A stretch of DNA of 64,000 nucleotides from positions 361,008,779 to 361,072,778 of the forward strand of contig OX336393.1 in NCBI GenBank assembly GCA_946902985.2, in the 5' to 3' direction. The notes beneath the pieces were generated by a model, which worked only from the letters and a program-made list of their open reading frames with translations, was not told the DNA's origin and did no database searches. This DNA is from Meconema thalassinum. Its lineage: Eukaryota > Arthropoda > Insecta > Orthoptera > Tettigoniidae. Each line of letters starts with the position of its first letter. The first letter of the stretch is position 1. Made by a program: the position numbers and the translations under genes. Positions 35,541 through 48,235 of this stretch are shown in pieces.

Positions 35541-38500
35541 AATCTCAGCTTTGAAATGATTTATCCTTGATTATTATCTCATAATTTAAATCTTTATCTA
35601 ATTTCATTTATTTTAAAGCCCTAAAATCAACCGATTCAGAGAAACTGAACTACCTCCATTGTTATCTAATCAAGTAATGGCCAATCGTAACCATAGTAGG
35701 CTGTAACCATAGTAGGCTAACGTCATCTCAGGATGTCTCATTCATCCTTACTTCCAGCTCTGTAAGAGCGTTATACATGTAGCCTACATCCGAGGGGACA
35801 TTAATGAACCACATGATACACTACAGGCGGTGATGGCGAGCAACCGTTAATGAAAATTAAAGGAATGGAGCTAAATGTAAGAGGGCAAGACGTTGCAAGA
35901 ATTCAGCCATGGTAAATCAGAAGGCACTGAAATCGAATTAACCCCAGCTTCAGCCATTGACTGAGCCGAGGATCGAACCGACTTGTGAACCAATTGATTT
36001 AAGAAGTGGAATTTGGAATTAGAAAATTATGTTATTCACATATATATTTTAGAAATTGAATAAAAGCATATTGGCAACTTTTTGGAAAATTTTGGAAGAT
36101 TTGGAAAGAATTAAATTTGGGAATATTTCAGTGAATGATAATTTAACCAAGGGAGAGTCAGATCATTCGATGCTGGAATATGACAAAGGCTTCAAGTTAG
36201 CAAGCCTAAGACCGGTTTTGGTTGGCCGAGTTGACAACAACAAATTATGCGCACGACACAATGATAAGAGGCTAGAACAGGGAGTTTTTTGATAATAAAT
36301 CAACAGCCAATCAGAATGGATCACATAATTTTTGTGGGAATTGCTACTATATTAAATTTGCTTATATAAAGCAAGATTAGCATTTCTACAGATTCAGAAG
36401 AGAAAACGAAATTTAATTGGCAAAACAGAAATATATATTTATGAACAGGAGAGGAGATATGAGCGAAATTCAGTTTAATAAGACTCGAAGCGAGGCTAGA
36501 ACTCAAGTCTAGAGTGCCACGCGCGCTATTGTCACGAGTGGAGATTTGACTCCTACTCAGAAACTTGAAGAGAGCAGACCTGTATTTCAGAGCGTCCCGA
36601 GTGAGCTTTATGTTAAATTGGTAGTACGGCCAGGAGATCCGACTGGACCGTGTGAAGACAGCGTAATCGCCGTGGAAGGAAAGGAGACGTCGGCGAAACA
36701 GTAAAAGCATTAGCTTGCTATTGAAAGCAGCAACTTTATAATACAACGCATTAAAAGAAGACTTCGTTTCTACAAGCTTCACAATTCAACAGAATAACGA
36801 GTAGCATTACATTATCAGGCTACAATACTGAAACAGCATTTATTACGAAGATTATTCATCAATTATCTATCATGATGATGATCTCAAGTCCGGGGGGATA
36901 TTCGTATTCGACTCCTATTAAAAAGACTACTATGATCTACTAAATTATGGAAGGAGGTTAATCTACACTATGGAATGGGAATTCAGAGTGATCTTGACGA
37001 CCATGGATCGATGTTACCATAACTGCACATTCAACATGCAGTATTCTGAATTCACCGTCCACACTACAATTCAAATGTCCTCTACACACTTGGAGAGATG
37101 TCAACCAGAGACGTTTAAGACTACTTGGAAGAAGAGATGCTTCACGATGACGACGAGCAGAGGAGTTCGTTGGTCGCGGGTTCGAGATTCCAGACTAGCA
37201 GTCGCGAAGAGAGAAGAAGGACAGTTAGCAGGGAGGCGAGGAGCCGGGTGTTTGCAGTTCGAGCAGAGAGGGAGGCGGACAGCTGATTGCCTCGGTCCCA
37301 GCAGTAACTCGTTCCAGGCAGGCGACCAGCGCGTGTCGACCCGAGGGGAGAACATCAAGCATATCAGACGTGGTATTTCGACAGCAACTCATCGGAAAGG
37401 TAGAAAATTGATTGATCCAATATCTCTATAGTTTGATGTAGTTCTTTGATGGTATTTCAGGGGTGACCAACCCATCTCTAGTTTTTCTTATTCATAAACC
37501 ATGTTATTATATTGTCTATTTTAGACATTTCACGGTAATTTTAATATACGTCAACGTGTGTCATTTTAGACGTAATTTCATTTGAATTTGGATATAGATA
37601 TTCCGTTTTTTGTATTATTCAGAAACGTTTTAATATGCTCACTTTTAAACGAAACTGTTTTATGGAAGGGAATGCTTCGATCGATACATATGCGTAATAA
37701 GCAATAAATTGCATCAATATTGCTAGATTGCATCGTTATTTAGAGAAAGCATTATTGTAAAATGCTAGAACATTGTTTAAAACATTTTATTATGTCAGTA
37801 CATGAATGCTACATTTATTAAATATCATAAATAATCTGATTGGAGAATACAATTCCAATTGAGGAATGATAATGTAATATGACATTAATATAGTCATGGA
37901 CAATTTGTATAATGGATTTAAATATGAAATAGGATCAAATTGTTGACAATGGAGGTCAAATGATGCCTATAGTTAGCAACAATTATATTGCAATAAATTT
38001 GCTATAACGAAACCACAGACCAGGAGATTTGTAGATCTACCTGAAGTCTTGTATGTAATGAAACAAGTTTATATATGAATAATTAATTCACCAAATGTAT
38101 ACCAGAAACGGGAGGATATGTCTTATTGTTATTTAACAGTAAAGGTGAGCGGACTACGGTTTATTAAAGTTAATATGTTATTGCAACGTGGAAAACAGTA
38201 TATTGAGAAAGTTTATAAACGAAATGCATTATTGAAAGTCGAGTGGAATATTATACAAGGTGAATTGTTGTGAACACGAATGTTAATGTTTTTAAGAGCA
38301 CGAGGATGAGTAATTTAGAAATGAGTTGGTTATGAGTGAACCATGAACCGTATTTCACAGGCAGTGTTTACGTAGTAGGGTCGCTAATTCTTCTACACGT
38401 TTGGAGTGTAGCAAGATGGGTTTCTATTAACGGAATACCGTGCATTGTCTATTATGATCATTGTCCAGAGGAGAAGAAAAGAGTATGTCAAGTTTGGAAG

Positions 38501-39594
38501 CGTAGCAGACGCTATTAAATGATGTTGTTCACCGTATACGAAAGGAAATGAGTGTATTGCCGTTTGGAGCAATGTATTGATACAGTGTGTTGAAAAACTG
38601 TCATCAGGGTTGTATTTGTGTCGTGCATGTCAGAAAGTATTATTATGAAAATTCAGAACTGTAATCAACTTAACCGTTTGTTACTATAGTTCTATTTACG
38701 ATGACAGAAACTCAAAATATACCAGAATTCTAATGTTTGTGAACTAGTATGGAAAGAACTGTATTTAAGCAACAGAAGCGCTATATGATTGATAGATCGC
38801 GTCAGATCTAGTGCATATATTTTTAAAACCGTGCTGGACATGGTCATTTCCATTTGTGTAAATATTTAGTATTTTTAAGTGTTAATATTTCACTCGTATT
38901 ACGTTATTTTTATATCGATAAGTGTATCATGTAGGACAGTGTAATGTAATTTCATGTTTTGAAGAACAGCTGATTTCAGATCAGACTACTATTATTGATC
39001 GAGTCACAGGGTGACTATCAAGTATAACCATTCAATGTTTATTCTTGAATAATGATTTTTATGCAACTTAAACTGCATTGAAGATGTTTTTGAAAGATAG
39101 AAAGACTATCTACCAACTTAAATATTTTTATTTCCCATTTAAACGCATTTTATTGGTGTTAGGGAAATTTAATGTTTGTAAATATTAGTTAATAAATCTA
39201 GGCACGATTTTTTTGTTTGCCTGCACATTTTTATAGAAACTGATCATATTTTCATTTCGCAATCGACGTGCGATAATACTGCCAGTTAGTTACTAGAACT
39301 CACTTAGTTTCAACTTCACCGTTCACGCTCGAGATCCGAGATTCTCGTCCTACCATCTTGTTATGGATATTTATTTGCTAGTAAATGTTTAACTAATTAG
39401 TAGCGTTATTGCATGGCCGGTATAAGTCGAGGGTTTCCTAGTTATTCACCTAGTAAGGAAGTGTTGATGTATCTGGCTGGGTATCGACGTCCCTACAATC
39501 CTTTTCCATCTCAGCGAATTTAGGTGGTGGCTATGCGAGATTTGGGTGCAGTACCATCCAGGCATTTGCTTGCGCTTCAACCTGGAAAACTACA
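35541..39594. other. Unassigned 4-kb region
   Basis: Contains two 153-codon frames (36321-36782 minus; 36970-37431 plus) with no recognised domain. Both lie in sequence with no other coding feature. There is a GC-richer patch at 37160-37350. A degenerate unknown retroelement is possible, because the block is flanked by repeats on both sides, but I see no reverse transcriptase, integrase or LTR motif. Confidence 0.4.
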
Positions 39595-41008
39595 GATAAA
39601 ACAAGTAGTTCCGTGAAGAACTATACAGCCTATTTTCATATATCCTACTTATGTTAATTGCCTCTATCAACATACAAAACTTCAGTTTGATTGCTGTTAT
39701 AGATTCGTTGATATTGAGAAACGACTATATACAGCGGATGGTCGCCATGTTGGATTTTTACATATGTAGGTCTTAGAGTTATGTACAGTTACATGAAGAT
39801 TAATGTGTACGTGTAGTATTCAAACCTCAATCGCATGATTAGGACACAAGAAGTAAAAACGAGATTTTAAGATTTCGCACAGCTGCCATCTTGTGGTTAT
39901 GGAAACAATTGAAAAAAATTAGATGCTAGTGCATTAACATTTGTATAGGGATTTACTGTACCAAGTGTCACTGCACTCGGATGGTTAAATTGCGAGAAAC
40001 AACCATGTGAATATTTATACTTCGCGTCACCGCCATGTTTTGATTTGTGATTACCATGCTATTGAAAGTCCTATAGGTGAACTCATGTTCATAGCCCCTA
40101 TGAACGTTTAAAAAATCCGTTTGATTGCTGTAATAGTTTCGTAGATATTGAGATCCATCTAAATATGTCGGATGGTCACCATGATAGATTGTTATATGTA
40201 TAGGCCATAGAGTCATGTACAATTAAAGGAAAATTATTGCGTAGGTTCATTATTCAAACTTTCACTTCGATCGCATGATTACGACACAAGAAATAAAAAC
40301 TTAATTTTAAAATTCACACAGCTGCCATCTTAAGGTTATGTAAACAATTGAACTAAATTAGATACCAGTGAGTTACAATGTGTATAAACATTTCCTGTAC
40401 CAAGTTTCATTGCGTTTGGATTATTAAATCGTGAGAAAGATCTATTTAAAATTTTCAACTTCGCATGGCCGCCATATTCGTTTTGAAGTTATCCGGTTTA
40501 TGAAAGTCGTATATATGAACTTCCAGAAGTGCCCTTTATCTCCGTACAAAATTTCAGGGTTATACCGCTAATAGTTTCAGAGATATAGAATGCCGGTATT
40601 TCGCACAGCCGCCATCTTGAGTTTATGTTAACAATTGAACGAATTTAGATGTCGGTGTATTACAATGAGTATAAACATATACTGTACCAAGTTTTATTGC
40701 GTTTGGTTGGTTAAATCGCTTTATCACCGTAAAATATTCCAGGGTGATATCGGTAATAGTTTCGGAGATATTGAATGCTGGTGAAATATTTCGCACAGCT
40801 GCCATGTTGGATTGGTGAGACGTAACAAAATTTAAAGGGCACGGTTGGGGTCGTCGGGAATAGTGCTATGAACTTACCGAGTTTCATTGAAATCGTTCCA
40901 GCCGTTTAGAAGTTATTAGGTGGAACACACACCATCACACAAGCAAACACAGCAGACACACGGAAAAAAGGTGATCTCATAAGCCTATTTATAGTCTACT
41001 TTCGATTT
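39595..41008 (+). mobile_element. Family D element, copy D2
   Basis: The left end is acaagtagttccgtgaagaa followed by ctatacagcctattttca, as in copy D1. The interior has about four diverged ~290-440-bp repeats marked by gcacagctgccatctt (about 39877, 40316, 40602, 40795). The right end has a CA-rich tract then gtgatctcataag and agtctactttc. It meets a second, reversed element exactly at this end. Confidence 0.7.
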
Positions 41009-42800
41009 TTGCAAAAAATGAAAGTAGACTTATGAGATCACTACAGGGCGAAAAAAAGTGTGTCAGTCTGTGTGTGTGTGTGTGAGTGTGTGTACTCTGA
41101 ATGTCTGTTCCCCCCTATCAATTCGAACGCGGTAAGCGAAAATTGAACGAATTTTGGTACAAAGGTAGCACTAGCAAAGGACACCTCAGTGTCATGTTTT
41201 ATATCGCCGCCATCTTGACGGAAACGTAATGGCGGCCACGCAAATGTTCAAAGCTTAAAACAAATTACGACTAACCTAATCATCCGATCTCTACCAAATT
41301 TTGCAACAACATACCTTTATGGAGGGAGCATCCTTTGACCAAACTAATAGGTCATCAGCCTAATAGTTTGCGGATGGTGGCCATCTTTGTGTGAAAATCG
41401 ATTGCCCCTATTAATTCGAACACGGTGAAACCGAATGGAACGAAATTTGGTACAGAGGTAGTACTAGCAAAGGGCACCCCAGTGTCATGTTTTATATCAC
41501 CGCTATCTTGACGGGAACGTAATGGCGGCCACACAAATGTTCAAAGCTTAAATCAAATTACGACTAACCTAATCATCCGATCTCTACCAAATTTTGCAAC
41601 AACATACCTTTATGGAGGGAGCATCCTTTGACAAATCTAATAGGTCATTAGCCTAATAGTTTGCGGATGGCGGTCATCTTTGTGTCAAAATTGATTACCC
41701 CTGTTAATTCGAACGCGGTGAAACCGAATGGAATGAAATTTGGTACAGAGGTAGCACTAGCAAAGGGCACCTCAGTGTCATGTTTTATATAGCCGCCATC
41801 TTGACGGAAACGTAATGGCGGCCACACAAATATTCAAAGCTTAAATCAAATTACGATTAACCTAATCATCCGATCTCTACCAAATTTTGCATCAACATAC
41901 CATTATGGAGGGAGCATCCTCTGACCAAATTAATAGGTCATTAGCCTAATATTTTGGGGATGGCGGCCATCTTTGTGTGAAAATCCATTCCCCCTCGAAC
42001 ACGGTGAAACCGAATGGAACGAAATTTGGTACAGAGGTAGCACTAGAAAAGGCCACCTCAGTGTCATGTTTTATATCACCGCCATCTTGACGGAAACGTA
42101 ATCACGGCCACCCAAATGTTAAAGGCTAAAATGTAATTACGACCAACCTAATAATCTAGTCGCTACCAAATTTTGCAACAACAAATCTTTATGTGGGGAG
42201 CATATTCTGACCAAACTGCTAGATCATCAGCCCAATAGTTTGCAGATGGTGGCCAAGTATGTGTGCAAATAGATTCCCCCTATCAATTCAAACGCGGTGA
42301 AACCGAATTGAACGAAATTTGGTACAGACGTAGCACTAGCAAAAGGCACCTCAGTGTCATGTTTTATATCGCCGCCATCTTGACGGAAACGGAATGACGG
42401 CCACCCAAATGTTAAAAGCTTAAATCAAATTTCGACCTTCCTAATAATTTGATCTCTACCGGATTTTGCAACAACATGCCTTTTTGTGGAAAGCATCTTA
42501 TGACTGAGTACAAGGTCATCAGCCCAATAGTTTGCAAATAGCGGCCATGTATGTGTGCAAATCCATTCCCCAGATCAATTCAAACACGGTGAAACCGAAT
42601 TGAATGGTTTTTTTTACAGAGGTAGCACTAGCAAAGGGCACCTCATATTCATGTTTAATATCCCGATAGCACGTTGTATTTCAACAAGCTACTACAACCA
42701 ACATTCAATTATACTCCTTGAAAAGGACAAAGAATTATAACAATACCCATGCATTTAGGAGAAAGTAGGCTATATGTTCTTTACTGAACATCTTGTTTCA
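41009..42800 (-). mobile_element. Family D element, copy D3, reversed
   Basis: The left edge is the inverse of the right edge of D2 (gaaagtagacttatgagatc, then a GT-rich tract). The right edge (42755-42800) is the inverse of the family's outer end (gaaagtaggctatatgttct then ttactgaac). The interior is a 292-bp tandem array. There is no coding sequence. Confidence 0.7.
41110..42655. repeat. ~292-bp tandem array, five units
   Basis: The landmark cgaacgcggtgaaaccgaat recurs at about 41124, 41416, 41708, 41996, 42289 and 42580 (spacing 288-293). Each unit contains gccgccatcttgacggaaac and ctctaccaaattttgcaac. The units at the left are the most similar to one another, and those at the right are more diverged. 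Confidence 0.9.
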
Positions 42801-42849
42801 TAAATGAAAATAGGCTAAAAAGAGATTATGTTCCTCCGCTACACATTGA

Positions 42850-44020
42850 ATCATGGATATGTCATTATTATTATTATAATTATTAGTATTATACAATTTG
42901 ATTTGAGACTGTTTTGCCTTTCAGCATCCAGTCTATTCTGCAACTCTGCTTTCAAACAAGTAGCCTCTGATCTCCTATTGGCAGTTAGCATTGCGGCCTC
43001 CTCTTCTTCTACACCTCTCACTTTGAAATCGTTCATCACTGAACCAAACCATCGCCTTCTAGGTCTAACTCTGCTTCTCTTGCCCTAAACAGCCTAATTA
43101 ACCGGATTTTTAAGAGCGTTAAAGATCCCTCAGTTTTCCTTCCTCCGGAGAGGAAATAAATCTGGTGGTCCCATGTCATAGATTTATGGCATGTAAAAGA
43201 ACCTTCCACTAAATACACTTTTGTTCAGCTAAATTATACGTTAGATTTGACTAACGCTCTTAGGTTCCAACGTTCTTCGCTAGAACTGTGGTGGCATCTA
43301 GTAACCAGGTTCAGAACTATTTGTCGTTGATGGCGGCGTTTGGTAGCAAAACTAGGAACTACCTGAAAATTGAATGCCTGCAGTCCTTACTTGAATTAAA
43401 AACAGATAACACGCACTAATACAGTCATCACAATTAACACCGGTTATCAGACAGATTCTACACACACCCAAAGTACACGGGGCTTCATGACCTACAGCCC
43501 CTAAACTGAGGAACCAACCAACCAACCTCTTACGTAACCTATCCCAATCAATTTTCTTCACATGACCCCACCATCAGAGTCGGCTTATACGAACAGTTGC
43601 ATCTAGCGTGTTCATTTGTAACTTAGACTTTATTACGAGTTCCCTTCTGCCATAGCTCCTATCTATTTGTCTAACCAATCATTCGTGCTACCCTCATATG
43701 AATTAGCTCTAGCTTATGTATCAGGTATCCTGAATCTGCCCAGCTCTCACTCCCATACAGCAAGTTCGGTCTAAATACTAAGTGATATTTGGAGAGTTTT
43801 GTCGCTGAATTAACTTCTTTCTTGCAGAATGCTGTAGATCTCAGCTTACAACTCACTGGATTATCATTTCTACACCTCGACTCTATTTCTTTCCCCATAC
43901 TACCGTTCTGATTGAATACTCGGCCTAAGTACTTAAAGTGTTCCATCTCCTCCAATTTAGTTCCTCCAACCTAGCGTTCTATTTACTTGTATTTCTTCCC
44001 TACCGGCATAACCATCGTTT
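42850..44020 (-). pseudogene. LINE-I reverse transcriptase C-terminal part, split by SINE-A
   Basis: Upstream on the minus strand (43990-43670) the reading is GREEIQVN, MEEMEHFKYLGRVFNQNGS, KEIESRCRNDN, FRPNLLYGSESW and HMRVARMIG, the usual post-polymerase blocks of APE-type LINEs. After a SINE-A insertion (43097-43527) the C-terminus continues as RPRRRWFGSVMNDFKVRGVE and LTANRR. The endonuclease and polymerase core are missing and the frame is broken, so the copy is inactive. Confidence 0.75.
43097..43527 (+). mobile_element. SINE-A copy, tRNA head missing
   Basis: Starts within the body (ccggatttttaagagcgtta) and runs to the (ccaa)n tail through acaccggttatcagacagat and gtacacggggctt. It lies inside LINE-I. 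Confidence 0.8.
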
Positions 44021-44870
44021 ATTATTAATTATTATTATCACTTGGCGTGCTTTCGCAACGTGAATGTAGGGTAGTAGGGAAGAATATGGGAGAACGAAGT
44101 TTTAAATATTGAAGAAATGTATTTATTGTTGTTAAACGGCATATGTACATGAGAAGAACACAAATAATTATATAGAACCGTGTTCTGTACTTGTCACAGA
44201 ACCTCTTTGTAGACAATATTCGATGTTACAATGAATTTACGGTTATTGTTTGCTCGGGAGTTTCTTCTACATCAATTTTTACATTTGCAAAGGATTGAAC
44301 CCTAGAGAAAGTCTTGGCGAGACCACACCGGAGCCATCTTCTGAGAGACTCCTCAGGTAGCAGTACGCCGCGCTCCCACCATATGGATGCCTCCGCCGCG
44401 CTGCCCTGCGCTCTAGCGGCAGGCTCGCCAGGTTTCGGTGCTCCCACTGTAAATGTACATTTTTAAGGTATTTATTTAATTGTGAGGCATTTAAAAAGGA
44501 AGTGAGTACGTTTCGGGAACACATGGGGCTATGCGGAACCTGTAGGTACCCCATATGTGTAGGTTGGTGTTAACAGGACCTTATTTTCGGTACAAAACCG
44601 GAATGGGACCTTAGCAGAATAATATAGGGAGGATCTCTACAGAACACATGGCAGACAGGAGCACATACAGAGAAAAACTTAGACAACAGAAATTTAAGCA
44701 AACTTCCAAAGAGAGACAACCAGGAAAGAGATAGAAGAGAGAAAGAGGAAGCATAGTGTGTATATGAGAGGGTTTTGGGGAAAAGGGAAGTAAGGGCCAG
44801 TTTAAAACATGTAAATTGATTGTGTTGTAACGCTCTCCTTATGGGGAATTAATAAATAAATACATTATGA
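44021..44870. other. Unassigned; possible LINE 3' end
   Basis: The segment ends gggaattaataaataaatac, which looks like a LINE tail on the plus strand. The GC-rich patch at 44330-44440 has minus-strand open frames without known domains. No coding motif was identified. Confidence 0.35.
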
Positions 44871-45530
44871 TTATGAAGCTCCTTCCTAATTCCTGTCTAA
44901 ATTTTAAATTTTCCCCTAGAATATATTACAGGCTCCAAAACTGCACAGGTTGTCAGATTAACCTTTATCGAGGCACCCAAATAAAGGAGGATAAATTACC
45001 ACGATGTTATAAACCATTGATTAAATTAAAAACAACACAATTTTACCTTTTATTTTGTGACAGATAAAACAAGCCTAGTAATCAGAAGCATGAATGTAGA
45101 ACAATTCAGAATTTCAATAACAAATTTTAATGCAAATATCAAAAGTTAATTAAAATCTAATGTAATTAGAGAATAACCAAATCCTATTACTCTACAGTAG
45201 CAGCGGTTCCTCTTTGTAATTGCATAGCATTGCAGCACACAACTTGTGAGATTTCACATGGATTCTGGTATGTGCGAGAAGCAAGTGTTGGCAGCTACAC
45301 TCCTCTCCAACTGGCATGTAGGGAGACAGGAATTCACTACTTAAGAGCTAAAATACGTTTGTTACTCTATTAAATCCACTTTCCCAACCTTCCTTTACGT
45401 ATTTATGCACATTACACAGTTGCCTGCTTTGGCTCTGCAGAAGTTTCTATCAGCCATTGCCTTATCTCTAAACTCACCTGCAGGCATTGTGGAACTCCGT
45501 ACATCGCTTTACGTCGTCCGTTACGAATAT
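44871..45530. other. Unassigned spacer
   Basis: No gene or repeat recognised. Confidence 0.5.
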
Positions 45531-45750
45531 TATAGTAAAGCCATCATAACTTCCGACTTGACGTTTCACTACTAGGCTAGAGTTTCTTTCGCTAAATCAC
45601 GTCATCGCGAACGAAACTCAATTTGTCGTGATATATCGATTTGAATGACTGTCTGTGATTGCCTGGTTAATGTGATTTTCCTTCTGACCGCTAGATAACT
45701 CTAGGGTAACACTGAAACGTCAAGTCGGAAGTTATGATGGCTTTACTATA
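45531..45750. mobile_element. 220-bp MITE with perfect 38-bp inverted ends
   Basis: Bases 45531-45568 and 45713-45750 are exact reverse complements (outer end tatagtaaagccatcataac). Weaker pairing extends some 15 bases further in (ctagagtt on both sides). Both ends start with TA, which fits a Tc1/mariner-type TA duplication, though no transposase is present to confirm the superfamily. Confidence 0.8.
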
Positions 45751-45770
45751 GCAGTGAAGTTCAACAAGCA

Positions 45771-46767
45771 GCATAGTACAGTACCGCTGCACAGAAGAAA
45801 CCCCTTTTGTTCCAAAACCCGTGCTATGGTTGGCTTTTAGTAAATCGTTAGAAAAGCACAAGAACAGCTTAACTCTAAATTTCAGAATAATTTGCACGAT
45901 CATTTTGTCGGAAAACTCAAAAAAATTTGAAAAGAGTTTTTCTCTGAATTGACGTATTTTAAGGATATTTTTTTTAAACAAAAAATGTAGAGAATACTGT
46001 TACCTATAATTTGTCTCATTGAGGTCATGTCATACGTTTTGAAATGCAGAAGTTAGGTGGCGCCAAAGTTTCCAAAAATGTGTTTTTTCACTTTTTGTCC
46101 TAGAAAATATGTTTTGTTCACAAAAGAGAGAATCGGAAATTTGTTTCTCTCAAATTTGTCTACAACATTTATTGAAACATTTTTTTCCTCCGACTTACCG
46201 TTCCAAAGTTATAGTGTGCCGAAGTGTGAAAATTGTCCGACACCGGTCCCGGTATAAACTATGCCCACCGCTCTCTCCGCAGTAACAATTGTAGCCTTGA
46301 CTACGCAGCGTTGCATTGGCTGCGCTATAACTTTCGAACAGAAAGTCGGAGGAAACAAACGTTTAAATAAATGTTGCAGACAATTTTTAGATGAACAAAT
46401 TTCCGATTCACTCTTTTGTGAAAAAAAAAACCTTTTTTTCTAGGACAAAAAGTGAAAAAACACTCTTTTGGAATCTTTGGCCCCACCTAGCTTCTGTATT
46501 TCAAAACGTACAGTATGACATGACCTCAATGAGACAAATTGTAGGTGACAATGTGCTCTACATTTTTGGTTTAAGAACTTTTCTTTAAAATACACAGATT
46601 CAGAGAAAGACGCTTTTCAATTTAATTTTGAGTTTTCCGACAACATGATACTACAAATTATTCCGAAATTTAGAGTTGAGCTTTTTTGTGCTTTCCTAAA
46701 GATTTACAAGAAGCCGACCATAGCACGGTTTTTGGAACAAAACCATTACAGCTGTACTGTACTAGCA
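45771..46767. repeat. ~1-kb inverted repeat (foldback), ~450-bp arms
   Basis: The left arm (45771-46221) and right arm (46318-46767) are reverse complements at about 85% by eye with small indels. Shared blocks include ccgtgctatggttggctt, aatttgtctcattgaggtca, actttttgtcctagaaaa, and gaatcggaaatttgtt. The spacer is about 96 bp. Open frames on both strands here are mirror images of one another and are not genes. No clear target duplication was found. Confidence 0.8.
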
Positions 46768-46925
46768 GGCAGACTGGTGCAGTCAATCTGTTGTCCTCTC
46801 ACCACGGAGGACCGGGTTCAATTCCAGTACAATGCACGTGGGATTTTCAAACAGAAATGTCATGTCCTGTGTTGGATTCCTCGTAAAAAGGTGGCCCCGT
46901 GGCTTATGATCGCGAGATTGACGGT
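46768..46925 (+). mobile_element. tRNA-like SINE fragment
   Basis: The segment ggtgcagtcaatctgttg followed by ggaccgggttcaattccagt carries a good box B and a weak box A. It begins where the foldback right arm ends. A single copy, with no acceptor stem, so it is not a working tRNA. Confidence 0.45.
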
Positions 46926-47234
46926 CACGTAAAACTACAAGATTCCTTTTATGTGAAACTGTAGAATATGAACAGACTGCTCAGACAACCACTTTTTGAT
47001 GTTAAAATTACTCTGATTTCTTTGAATTTGATTAGCTTTCATGAAAGCAGTTATTCCTTGAGAAGTTTTTTTAAATAATATTGTTAATCAGGTGAGTCTC
47101 TTCTTACGCTCAGCTTAAGTTTGGTAGCTGCGGTTCCTCAAGTTCATGGCTCCTCTTAGTGGTGGTTTCCTTGAACGAAGGCGACTTATATCTGCATCGT
47201 CGACGTCATCATGTATTGACAGATCAGAGTTGTT
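46926..47234. other. Unassigned spacer
   Basis: No gene or repeat recognised. Confidence 0.5.
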
Positions 47235-47935
47235 AATGATTTTATTGAATTCTCTTAAAGAGAGCATCTTTACGTCGGAGATCCGGTAGAGGAATATGAG
47301 TTAACACTGGTAGCCATTGTGTAGGAGTAGATTTGATTGTATCAGTGATGAGACGCATTGTGATGTTGAATTGGGTGACCATAATATTCGTGGGGGCACT
47401 ATTTAGCCAAACTGCAGCACGGTATTCATCAGGGAGCAAGAACCGACCCTTGGGGAAAACCGCTGTTCAGTGATCCTTGGTTGCTTATATCATTCCCCTT
47501 GTACACACGGAATTTTCTGACTCAATATTGTGTTTAGGAGGCGTGCAGTTATCCGACACGGGACCACTTCCATGAACTTGTAGAGTAGTCCATCTTTCCA
47601 AACTGAGTCATAGGCCACAGTAGTCGATGAATGCCACAGAAGTCTGGAATTTTCTCTGATAGCTTGGTTCTTGGTTATAAGGGACATAACGATCTGTCGT
47701 ACTTCTCTGTGGGCGAAAGCCCGCCTGTTCCACTGGAATTTTCATTAGTAAGTCAGGACCAATTCTGTTTAATTGGAGTTTTTCTAGAAGTTTATATGCA
47801 ACACTGAGCAAGACAATAGGGTGGTAGCTCTCGGGTTTTTCACCTGGATTTCCTTTCTTTAGTATGGCAACAATCTTTGTTTGTTTGAAGAGCCTTGGTA
47901 TCTGACCTCTTTCAAGGGGTCAGAGATGAGATGTG
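47235..47935 (-). pseudogene. LINE-J (jockey-like) reverse transcriptase with missing core
   Basis: On the minus strand the blocks are FKQTKIVAILKKGNPGEKPE, then LLSVAYKLLEKLQLNRIG, PVEQAGFRPQRSTTD, TSVAFIDY, YDSVWKDGLLYKFMEVVP, and after a jump RAAVWLNSAPTN, STPTQWLPVLTHIPL and PDLRRKDALF. The fingers/palm start and the C-terminal region are present. The YADD active-site segment between about 47480 and 47440 is gone, and frames shift repeatedly. This is an internally deleted, dead jockey-superfamily copy. Confidence 0.75.
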
Positions 47936-47989
47936 ATGGAATTCTATGTGGTGGATAGTCTTTACGGCCGTATGTCCCAAATGACACCA

Positions 47990-48235
47990 ACCTCATGAAA
48001 GGAGTTAATGAGGGATGAAATTAATGAAGATGAATGAAACTGGGCAATGATGTGAATGGAAGTGGCCGTGGCCTATTATAAGGTACCGTCCCAGCATTTG
48101 CCTAGAGTTGAAAAGGGAAACCAGAGAAAAACCATTTCAAGGACGGCTGACGGTGTGGCTCGAACCCACGTCTACCGAGTTGGCCGAGAGCTTGGCCCCA
48201 TGGCTTAGCGCTACGCGTTAGCGAGCGTAGCTACC
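47990..48235 (-). mobile_element. SINE-E-like tRNA-derived element
   Basis: The minus strand has taagccatggggccaagctc as a possible box A region and tgggttcgagccacacc as a strong box B, then cgtccttgaaatggttttt and ctaggcaaatgctgg. A single copy; boundaries are approximate. Confidence 0.5.

Noticed and set aside
46057..46588. Several plus-strand open frames in the foldback
   Set aside because: Left- and right-arm frames are mirror images within a non-coding inverted repeat.
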